DNA of 13,724 bases, taken from positions 1 to 13,724 of the forward strand of contig CAKSVM010000082.1 in NCBI GenBank assembly GCA_934503195.1, read 5' to 3'. This stretch comes from an uncultured Eubacteriales bacterium (GTDB lineage: Bacteria > Bacillota > Clostridia > Oscillospirales > CAG-272). The notes under the pieces are model-generated. The model was not told where the DNA came from. It was given only the letters and a program-made list of their open reading frames with translations, and made no database searches. Both the position numbers and the translations under genes were made by a program. Positions 1 to 5,355 of the stretch are shown one piece after another (positions within the stretch are counted from its first letter, which is position 1; each line of letters opens with the position of its first letter).

Positions 1-89
1 ATATGTTCCTTGCTGAAATCCTTCGGCGAACGCTTCGATTTGACCTTTTCAAACTCGTCCTCAAGTCCTTCGGTGATATGTTTACACAA
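1..89 (-). pseudogene. Possible partial coding fragment running off the left edge
   Basis: The minus strand is open from about position 89 to the window edge. It reads as a charged, helix-like peptide (for example ITEGLEDEFEKVKSK). An in-frame stop lies just upstream at 90-92, and no ribosome binding site precedes the TTG at 89-87. I do not recognise the family. It abuts a transposase remnant on the opposite strand, so it may be an interrupted gene or a chance open stretch. Confidence 0.15.
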
Positions 90-94
90 TCAGG

Positions 95-343
95 TTGACA
101 GGGTCTGACGCTGAGTCCCGTGTCTGTACACCTGACGGTATATTGCTGCGCGTAAATCGTTCGATACAGGTCGAAGGAGCTTTTGGTGTGATCAAGGAAG
201 ATCACGAATTCCGAAGATTCCTCACTCGTGGCAAACAAAAGACTGAGACACAGTTTTTCATTCTCGATTTCGCATTCAACATCCGCAAGCTTTGCGCAAG
301 ACTCGATTCCAATCGTACCGGCAATTCACTTTTTCAAAGATAA
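95..343 (+). pseudogene. IS1182-like transposase, C-terminal remnant
   Basis: The frame encodes the typical C-terminal end of an IS1182-family DDE transposase. It has the arginine-rich NRSIQVEGAFGVIKED block, whose glutamate is expected to be the third catalytic acidic residue, then FRRFLTRGK and a helical FNIRKLCARL tail. Only about 77 codons remain of a protein usually over 400 residues long. The frame is closed by a stop at 74-76, and no methionine or ribosome binding site precedes the homology, so the 5' part is missing. The homology probably begins near position 110, so the TTG at 95 is not a real start. It is followed by a terminator-like hairpin at 471-505. This is a dead insertion-sequence relic; its inverted-repeat ends are not both identifiable. 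Confidence 0.75.
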
Positions 344-470
344 TATAAAACTTGATTGATCGGCTTTCCGTTACTTTAATTTAATCTTGCTCTGTTGTCA
401 CAATTTCATACTTAAAATGGACGTTTTTCAACGCCCTTAGGGTTCTGCGCCTTTCGTCTTGATGCAGATC

Positions 471-505
471 GGGGCTGTCGCTTTTGCGACAGCCCCTTTG
501 GTTTT
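471..505 (+). terminator. Rho-independent terminator downstream of the transposase relic
   Basis: A perfect 11-bp stem, GGGGCTGTCGC / GCGACAGCCCC, closes on a TTTT loop and is followed by TTTGGTTTT. IS1182-like elements of Firmicutes often end in similar GGGGCTGT sequences. The hairpin may therefore combine a terminator with the outer end of the element; that second role is inference. Confidence 0.7.
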
Positions 506-576
506 GCCAAATCAGCTTTTAAGGCAGTCGATCGAAACATACACGCAATCCTGACTATGGAGCCGTCATTGCTTTT

Positions 577-720
577 TCAAAAAAACTCCGGATATTCGCT
601 CTTCAACCTCTCCGCCGCGCGCTTCAGGCGATAGACGAAGGTCTTTCTGCCGATACCGATGATTTCGGCGATGACTTCATCGCTAAGCCCCTGCTGCTGT
701 TTCTTTCGATCATCAGGGAG
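577..720 (-). pseudogene. Sigma-70 region 4-like helix-turn-helix, C-terminal scrap
   Basis: Read on the minus strand, codons ending at the stop 579-577 give a convincing helix-turn-helix tail: GLSDEVIAEIIGIGRKTFV, then YRLKRAAERLKSEYPEFF. This resembles sigma-70 region 4 or the small sigma-like regulators of clostridial conjugative and integrative elements. Upstream, beyond about position 710, the same frame becomes a low-complexity Phe/Pro/Ser string with no start codon, so the N-terminal part is lost or rearranged. No full-length ORF remains. The overlapping minus-strand ORF at 624-827 is in another frame and looks like a shadow. The left end at 577 is firm; the right end is approximate. 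Confidence 0.4.
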
Positions 721-854
721 GCTGCGTCGAGGAAAAGGAAAAGAAAAAGCCCATCGTCACGGAAACGTGTGGATGAGGCGAAGGACGCTGAGGTCGTAAA
801 GGTCAGGGTGAACGGGAAGCTCAGCATCGAGGGCGTCGGGATTTACAGATTGAT

Positions 855-983
855 ATGCAGACAATTTACCTGGTGCGATTCTTACAGGAGAAAAAACGCA
901 AGCCGTTAAGCACTGCGTCAGAACAGATAAACGAACTGTTATCAAGAAGGAGCGCGATCCCGGTTGTCAGGCGCGTAAGATGA
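855..983 (+). pseudogene. Possible remnant of a small unknown gene
   Basis: A 42-residue frame starting at ATG 855 reads MQTIYLVRFLQEKK and continues with the helical, basic PLSTASEQINELLSRRSA. In a neighbouring frame just upstream (about 793-850) the translation VVKVRVNGKLSIEGVGIY looks like real beta-strand coding sequence. One gene broken by a frameshift near 845-860 is a possible explanation. No good ribosome binding site precedes ATG 855. The family is not recognised. The stretch 344-1055 otherwise shows only the terminator and the sigma-like scrap. Confidence 0.2.
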
Positions 984-1055
984 AAACCGATTACTAATGG
1001 AAGGATCAGAATCTCATCAGGAATGAAAAATTAACGCTATATCATCATTTATTCC

Positions 1056-1084
1056 TTGACAGTATAAGAAATATCTGATATAAT
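1056..1084 (+). promoter_or_regulatory. Consensus sigma-A promoter of the macro-domain gene
   Basis: TTGACA at 1056-1061 and TATAAT at 1079-1084 are separated by exactly 17 bp, a perfect housekeeping promoter with a TG two bases upstream of the -10. It lies about 44 bp ahead of the start codon, so transcription of the decayed module is probably still strong. Confidence 0.85.
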
Positions 1085-1127
1085 TATAATAGTAGTAAAA
1101 TCAGTTCGGAGTCAGGAGTTATGATTT

Positions 1128-1565
1128 ATGATAGAATATATTGAGGGAGATATTTTTGACAGCCCGGCGCAGGCAATCGTCAACACTGTGAACACTGTCG
1201 GAGTGATGGGAAAGGGGCTCGCACTTTCGTTCAAAAACAGATACCCGGATATGTTCGAGCGTTATAAAAAGGTCTGCGAAGAAGGAAATTTCAGGATCGG
1301 CAACCTGATGCTCTTCTACTATCCCGATCATTGGCTGATGCTCTTCCCAACCAAGGAGAACTGGCGCAATCCGTCAAAACTCGAATATATCGAAAAAGGA
1401 CTGCAAAAGTTCGTCGACACATACTCAGACAAGCGTATCAACTCCATTGCGTTCCCGAAGCTCGGCTGTGGAAACGGTGACCTTGACTGGAACGATGTAA
1501 AGCCACTCATGGAAAAACACCTAAGAAACCTCCCTATAACGATATATATATGTCGGACCGGGTAA
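1128..1565 (+). CDS. Macro-domain (DarG-like) ADP-ribose-binding protein, frameshifted
   Basis: This 145-residue product is a near-complete macro domain of the DarG/ADP-ribosyl-hydrolase type. It has GDIF at 7-10, the ligand-binding NTVNTVGVMGKGLAL at about 19-33, FPTKENWRNPS in the middle, and PKLGCGNGDLDW at 110-121. DarG macro domains remove ADP-ribose from DNA and so neutralise the DarT toxin. ATG 1128 is chosen because AGGAG at 1114-1118 precedes it by 9 nt; ATG 1121 is out of frame. The frame ends right after an (AT)5 tract with ICRTG, where homologues continue. Adding one AT unit gives ITIYIYVGPGKEK and joins the frame to the next ORF without interruption. The native gene was therefore probably about 1128-1989. 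The 145-residue product may still fold as a macro domain but lacks the C-terminal region. Confidence 0.8.
   Translation: MIEYIEGDIFDSPAQAIVNTVNTVGVMGKGLALSFKNRYPDMFERYKKVCEEGNFRIGNLMLFYYPDHWLMLFPTKENWRNPSKLEYIEKGLQKFVDTYSDKRINSIAFPKLGCGNGDLDWNDVKPLMEKHLRNLPITIYICRTG
1542..1551 (+). repeat. (AT)5 tract at the frame break of the macro-domain gene
   Basis: Five AT units sit exactly where the macro-domain frame and the downstream frame part. A tract of six units would restore one open frame across 1128-1989. Dinucleotide tracts slip during replication, so this could be a mutation, a phase-variable switch or a sequencing/assembly error. Confidence 0.6.
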
Positions 1566-1602
1566 GGAAAAAGCTCCGGAACACAAGACCAAAAAGGACA
1601 CC

Positions 1603-1989
1603 ATGAAATGGCTTCGTGAAAACGCTAAGGATATGTCATTCAACGGTCTCTGCGATGACATCCGTTCAAGATGCGCGATGACTCCGATCGAGTTCAGTTG
1701 GCGCGGCAAAAATGTAAAAGCGTATTTTCAGAACAGTCTTTCGTTTGAATCTGGTGATTCCTCGTTTGAGATCGGAAGTGATAAATTGTATCAGCTTTGG
1801 GACGATATAAGGCAGATGTGCGTGTTTCCTGATTCGGACGACCCCACAATTTCGCAGCTCTATTGCCTGCTATGTCATATCGGCTATCTGTCACGCGTAG
1901 AGATATATATCGAAAAGAGTGACGAAATGGTTTCAGGGTACCAGCTGAACGGCGGACTCGGAAAGGTTTATAGCTTGAAGGAGGCTTGA
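1603..1989 (+). CDS. C-terminal part of the macro-domain protein, displaced frame
   Basis: The frame is open from about 1551 to the stop at 1989 and encodes some 145 residues in all, of which 128 follow the first ATG. The reading before that ATG (VGPGKEKAPEHKTKKDT) looks like authentic linker continuing from the macro domain, so ATG 1603 is probably not a natural start, and no ribosome binding site precedes it. The domain is acidic and mostly helical, with WLRENAKDMSFNGLCDDIR and SRVEIYIEK segments, and I do not know a named family for it. By position it corresponds to the C-terminal region that in DarG-type antitoxins binds the toxin; that role is inference. If read alone it would be a hypothetical protein. 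AAGGAGG at its end (1978-1984) serves the following darT-like start. Confidence 0.55.
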   Translation: MKWLRENAKDMSFNGLCDDIRSRCAMTPIEFSWRGKNVKAYFQNSLSFESGDSSFEIGSDKLYQLWDDIRQMCVFPDSDDPTISQLYCLLCHIGYLSRVEIYIEKSDEMVSGYQLNGGLGKVYSLKEA

Positions 1990-1994
1990 GGACA

Positions 1995-2117
1995 GTGGCA
2001 TCATACGCAGACATTATAAAAAAGAACCGCGGGATCAGCTCGGTAAAATGGTGGCCAAATTTTGCGTACCATTTTAGGAACGCGGAAAAGGTTGTTTTCG
2101 CGCGGAAAAGTCCATAA
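1995..2117 (+). pseudogene. DarT-like (DUF4433) toxin gene, 5' remnant
   Basis: A GTG start at 1995 is preceded by AAGGAGG (1978-1984, spacing 10 nt). The peptide ASYADIIKKNRGIS followed by SVKWWPNFAYHF matches my memory of the N-terminus of DarT/DUF4433 ADP-ribosyltransferases, where a YHFTD motif opens the NAD-binding fold. After HF the similarity stops, and the frame closes at 2115-2117 after 40 codons. DarT modifies thymidine in single-stranded DNA and is normally encoded beside DarG. Only the first ~27 codons survive; the catalytic core (about 200 residues) is missing and nothing resembling it is seen before the AraC gene at 2267. Here the toxin follows the antitoxin, the opposite of the classical darT-darG order. 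The call rests on a short motif. Confidence 0.45.
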
Positions 2118-2142
2118 ATCCAAGCCTTTTCCGCACGAAAAC
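2094..2142. repeat. 17-bp imperfect inverted repeat (hairpin)
   Basis: The arms GTTTTCGCGCGGAAAAG (2094-2110) and CTTTTCCGCACGAAAAC (2126-2142) pair over 16 of 17 positions around a 15-nt loop. A further copy of GCGGAAAAG lies at 2082-2090. It sits immediately after the point where darT-like homology ends. There is no U-run, so it is not a standard terminator; it may be a small repetitive element or deletion-associated palindrome. Positions 2143-2266 show no other feature. Confidence 0.6.
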
Positions 2143-2266
2143 TACAAACCATTCAGCTTATCCCTAAAGATCGGTCAACTCATATTGGAACGTGACTCAC
2201 TCCAGGATTGCTTTCGGGCGTGCGCCTACATGGTCTCCTTCTTCAGACCAGTGTAATACTCCCCCA

Positions 2267-3058
2267 CTAATGACTCCCCAGATACTCCGACGGCGACATT
2301 CCCTTTTTCTTCCTGAAATACCTGCTGAAATAATGCACAGTTCCGAACCCGCATTCGGCGGCGATCTCACCGATGTTGTGGTTTCCGGAGAGCATCATAC
2401 ACTCGGCGTCATACAGCCGTTTTTCGCAGATATACTGCCGCGGCGACGTGCGGAAAAAGGCGTAGAACAGCTTGTTGAAATGCCCCTGACTGATCCTGCA
2501 GAGCCTTGCGAGCGCGGCACACGACAGATCAGCGTCGGGGTCGATATAATGTTCATCGATATACTCCTTCGCCATCAGCATTTCCTTTCGCCGCGGACAC
2601 GACGCCCCAACGACATTCTTCTGCTCGATCAGACTGAATATCTCATAGAGCATCGCCATACATTCATTGCGGTAGCCGATCCCCTTCCGCTCCCAAAGCT
2701 CCTCGATCTTCTCAAAAAGCTCGCGGAGCTTTTCTGTGTCATTTATCCTGAACCGATAAATCCGGTCGACGATCTCATTTTTATTCGACTGTTCAAAATT
2801 TATCACACAGCTCCGCCCGATCTCGTTTTTCTTCACAGTGTAAGGATAATGAGCCGGAATGTACAGTATCTCATCCTGACAAAAATCGAATTCATTCCCA
2901 TCCGGCTCGTGGTAGCGCGTCCTGCCCGAGTATCTGTATACAAGTATAGAATACCAGAATCCGGGATAATTATCGACCTCTCCGGAGTATTTCGGACGTA
3001 TCGGTATTATCGATTTTATATCGCTGACTGCTATATCGTCAAATGGAAAATTCTGCAT
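2267..3058 (-). CDS. AraC-family transcriptional regulator (module 1)
   Basis: The 263-residue protein has an N-terminal cupin-like sensing domain (residues ~1-150, including a YIPAHYPYTVKK stretch) and a C-terminal double helix-turn-helix. First HTH: LSCAALARLCRISQGHFNKLF; second: IGEIAAECGFGTVHYFSRYFRKK, ending in the family signature GMSPSEY. The upstream start at 3112 is rejected because it lies inside this gene's own promoter. ATG 3058 is preceded by GGAGG (3071-3067, spacing 8 nt), and the TATAAT at 3097-3092 fits it. It is transcribed divergently from the glycyl radical enzyme gene, whose promoter has a palindrome just upstream of its -35, so it most likely activates that operon in response to the substrate or a product. 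The effector cannot be read from sequence. Confidence 0.9.
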   Translation of the reverse strand: MQNFPFDDIAVSDIKSIIPIRPKYSGEVDNYPGFWYSILVYRYSGRTRYHEPDGNEFDFCQDEILYIPAHYPYTVKKNEIGRSCVINFEQSNKNEIVDRIYRFRINDTEKLRELFEKIEELWERKGIGYRNECMAMLYEIFSLIEQKNVVGASCPRRKEMLMAKEYIDEHYIDPDADLSCAALARLCRISQGHFNKLFYAFFRTSPRQYICEKRLYDAECMMLSGNHNIGEIAAECGFGTVHYFSRYFRKKKGMSPSEYLGSH

Positions 3059-3091
3059 TGTTTCGTCCTCCGTTTTTATAATATATAATTT

Positions 3092-3120
3092 ATTATAGTC
3101 CATCCGCGACAAAAAGTCAA
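3092..3120 (-). promoter_or_regulatory. Sigma-A promoter of the module 1 AraC gene
   Basis: On the minus strand TTGACT (3120-3115) and TATAAT (3097-3092) are separated by 17 bp. The leader before the ATG at 3058 is about 25-30 nt and contains the GGAGG ribosome binding site. Confidence 0.8.
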
Positions 3121-3130
3121 GCCGCGGATG
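3101..3130. promoter_or_regulatory. Inverted repeat overlapping the araC promoter (putative operator)
   Basis: CATCCGCG (3101-3108) and CGCGGATG (3123-3130) form perfect 8-bp arms whose centres are 22 bp apart, about two helical turns. The arms flank the -35 box, one lying inside the spacer. A protein bound here would block RNA polymerase, so autorepression of the regulator is a reasonable inference. Confidence 0.5.
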
Positions 3131-3147
3131 TTTTTTATATCAGTTTA

Positions 3148-3171
3148 GCACAAATAATGCGCGGTTTGTGC
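3148..3171. promoter_or_regulatory. Inverted repeat just upstream of the GRE1 -35 (putative activator site)
   Basis: GCACAAA (3148-3154) and TTTGTGC (3165-3171) are perfect 7-bp arms with a 10-bp spacer. The right arm ends 1 bp before the -35 box of the plus-strand promoter, the position used by class II activators such as AraC proteins. TTTTGTG elements recur upstream of the SBP2 promoter. Confidence 0.5.
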
Positions 3172-3172
3172 A

Positions 3173-3201
3173 AAGACAATGACCAAAAAGTGTGATATAC
3201 T
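3173..3201 (+). promoter_or_regulatory. Promoter of the GRE1-SBP1 operon
   Basis: AAGACA (3173-3178) and TATACT (3196-3201) are separated by 17 bp, with TGTGA running into the -10. The -35 is weak (4 of 6), as expected of an activator-dependent promoter. Its position rules out the GTG at 3192 as the start of GRE1. Confidence 0.6.
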
Positions 3202-3230
3202 ATATAAAACCAAGAAAGGCGGAATGTGCA

Positions 3231-5336
3231 TTGTCAAACGAAATCATCATGACCGAGCCGACCGACCGTATAAAACGCCTTCGTGAACTCTACCTTCAAG
3301 GTCCGGTCATGGTAAAGAACCTCTCATACTGCCACAGCGGCAGACAGCAATTACTCTGGCTCAAAGGCTACATAAGCTCTGACGCCGATACCAGCCGACT
3401 CAAGCGCGCGTGCGCAGAGGCGTATGTCCTGCAAAATATGCGCCCGGTGATAAACCCGGACGAGCTGATCGTCGGTCTTCCGGATTTTTCAGAGCTTACA
3501 GACGACGAAAAAGCCGAACTCAAGACTCTCTCTGAAAAAAGCTGCTGCATCCCTCCGGCGCGAAATCACAGCGGACACATGACGCTCGATTTCGAAAAGC
3601 TCCTTAACATCGGCGTCGAAGGACTCCTTGGGGAGGTTCGCGAAAGGCGAGCCGCGCTGAATTTCGATGATCCCGAGGATTTTTCAAGGGATGAATTCTA
3701 CGAGGGCTGTGAGACAGAACTGTCAGCTCTTCTCGAACTCGAATCAAACTACGCGGACTATGCGAAAATGCTCGGGCGCGATGATCTTTCAGGGCTTCTT
3801 GAACGTGTTCCGCGTTATCCGGCACAAAATTTCTATGAAGCACTTGAGTCGATTCATTTTTACCGCTTCTGCCTGTGGGATCTCTACTACTATGGAAGAC
3901 TAGATCAGTATCTGATCGGCTTTCTCGAAAAGGATCTGTCGGATGGAACACTCACCGAGGACAAGGCGCAGGAGCTTCTCGACTGCTTCTTTCTCCTCCC
4001 GACCGCGTACATAACGCCAAATTCAAGCACTGTCGTAATGGTCGGCGGTCGCACTCCGGACGGAATTCCGGTCGAAAATCGTCTGACACGCATGGCTCTG
4101 CAATCGATAGCTCACGTAAAACTCGCCTCCTGCAAGGTCGGACTCGCCGTGACCGACAAAACGAGCGACGAAATCCTGAAATTCGCGCTGAAGCTCAACG
4201 CCGCCGGACTGACTCACCCGGCATTCTTCAACGACGAACTCATCACGAACGCCTTCGTAAAAGCCGGATTCCCGATAGAGACCGCACGCGATTACTGCAA
4301 CACAGGCTGCGTCGAAATGACGCCCTGCGCATGCTCGGGAATGTGGGTCGTGAGTCCGTATCACAATCTCGCTGATATGTTCCTGAAAACTCTGCACTCC
4401 TCTCATGACGTAAGCTCGCTCGATGAATTTCTCGAAAGGTTCGGGCAGATACTCAGAAAGCGCATAATCGACGCAAATCGCTATCTCGGGCGTTGGATGC
4501 TCGAGCGTTCACGCAACGGTTCTGAAGCAATGCGCGTATCCTGCCTTGTGAATGACTGCCTGAAGCGCGGAAAAGCCGTCGATGAGGGTGGCGCGAGATA
4601 CAATCAGACCGAGCCGAATTTCCTCGGTTTTGCTAACGTCATCGACAGTCTGGCAGCACTCGAAAAACTGGTTTTCGAGTCGCATGAGTACAGCTTATCT
4701 GAACTCGATGAGATATTGTCGGCAAATTTCGCCGGTCATGAAGCCCTACGAAAGCACATGATACGCGACCTCCCGCATTTCGGGACAAATGAAGAGCTTA
4801 CCGATTCGCTCGCGATACGGCTTGCAAAGATGATCGCCGATTCCTGCAAAGGGATAAAAAATCAGCGCGGTGCTGAGCTTCTTCCCGGGACATTCAGCTA
4901 TCTCGAACACGAACGGCATGGAAAGCGGACCGGAGCAACCCCGGACGGTCGGCTCGCGGGTTATCCGCTTGCGTCGGGTTCAAGCGCGGTTCAGGGGCGC
5001 GAAACACTCGGTCCGACCGCGGCGATGCTGTCAGAGACCTGCTGGGATCAGTCGGATTTTCTCGGCGGAGTCGCGATAAATATGAAGTTCTCGGACAATA
5101 TGAAGTCGGACGAAAGGATAAACGATCTTCTCGCGTTCCTGAAAATATTCATAAAAAGAGGCGGATTTCAGCTTCAGCTCAACGCGGTCAGTCGGAAAAC
5201 ACTTGAAGCGGCGCGTTCGCATCCTGACAGTTACCGGGATCTTATCGTCCGCGTCGGCGGCTTCAGCGCATATTTCACCAAGCTCTCGCCGGGAATGCAG
5301 CAGGAGATAATCGACCGCAACGAACATGAAATTTAA
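3231..5336 (+). CDS. Glycyl radical enzyme 1, PFL-like dehydratase/lyase, GCVE type
   Basis: Counting from TTG 3231 the enzyme has 701 residues. The barrel holds the thiyl-radical cysteine Cys360 in the motif GCVE, with Glu362 as the likely acid/base residue. The C-terminus has the glycyl radical loop RVGGFSAYF with Gly677, 24 residues from the end, and ATPDGRLAGYPL before it. GCVE marks the dehydratase, C-N lyase and related GREs, not pyruvate formate-lyase, which has a Cys-Cys pair. Cysteines 356, 360, 366 and 368 are unusually crowded at the active-site loop. TTG is preferred because AAAGGCGGA (3215-3223) lies 7 nt upstream; ATG 3249 lacks a ribosome binding site and GTG 3192 is inside the promoter. 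The enzyme is cytoplasmic, oxygen-sensitive and needs a radical-SAM activase, not encoded here. Substrate unknown. It is first in an operon with SBP1, 19 nt downstream. Confidence 0.85.
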   Translation: MSNEIIMTEPTDRIKRLRELYLQGPVMVKNLSYCHSGRQQLLWLKGYISSDADTSRLKRACAEAYVLQNMRPVINPDELIVGLPDFSELTDDEKAELKTLSEKSCCIPPARNHSGHMTLDFEKLLNIGVEGLLGEVRERRAALNFDDPEDFSRDEFYEGCETELSALLELESNYADYAKMLGRDDLSGLLERVPRYPAQNFYEALESIHFYRFCLWDLYYYGRLDQYLIGFLEKDLSDGTLTEDKAQELLDCFFLLPTAYITPNSSTVVMVGGRTPDGIPVENRLTRMALQSIAHVKLASCKVGLAVTDKTSDEILKFALKLNAAGLTHPAFFNDELITNAFVKAGFPIETARDYCNTGCVEMTPCACSGMWVVSPYHNLADMFLKTLHSSHDVSSLDEFLERFGQILRKRIIDANRYLGRWMLERSRNGSEAMRVSCLVNDCLKRGKAVDEGGARYNQTEPNFLGFANVIDSLAALEKLVFESHEYSLSELDEILSANFAGHEALRKHMIRDLPHFGTNEELTDSLAIRLAKMIADSCKGIKNQRGAELLPGTFSYLEHERHGKRTGATPDGRLAGYPLASGSSAVQGRETLGPTAAMLSETCWDQSDFLGGVAINMKFSDNMKSDERINDLLAFLKIFIKRGGFQLQLNAVSRKTLEAARSHPDSYRDLIVRVGGFSAYFTKLSPGMQQEIIDRNEHEI

Positions 5337-5355
5337 TTGAAAGAAGGATAAACAA

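Noticed and set aside
526..909. Long plus-strand open frame without a start codon
   Set aside because: Most of it is antisense to the sigma-like HTH scrap; there is no start codon or recognisable domain. Only its 3' part (about 793-850) looked coding, and is mentioned with the small remnant.
1694..2152. 152-codon minus-strand ORF
   Set aside because: It lies antisense to the macro-gene C-terminal region and darT remnant, and its composition is that of a shadow frame.
2192..3088. 298-codon plus-strand ORF opposite the AraC gene
   Set aside because: It is the antisense mirror of a clear AraC-family gene, with no ribosome binding site or family signature.
3875..4375. 166-codon ORF within GRE1
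   Set aside because: It is Arg-rich, low-complexity reading in another frame of a well-supported enzyme gene.
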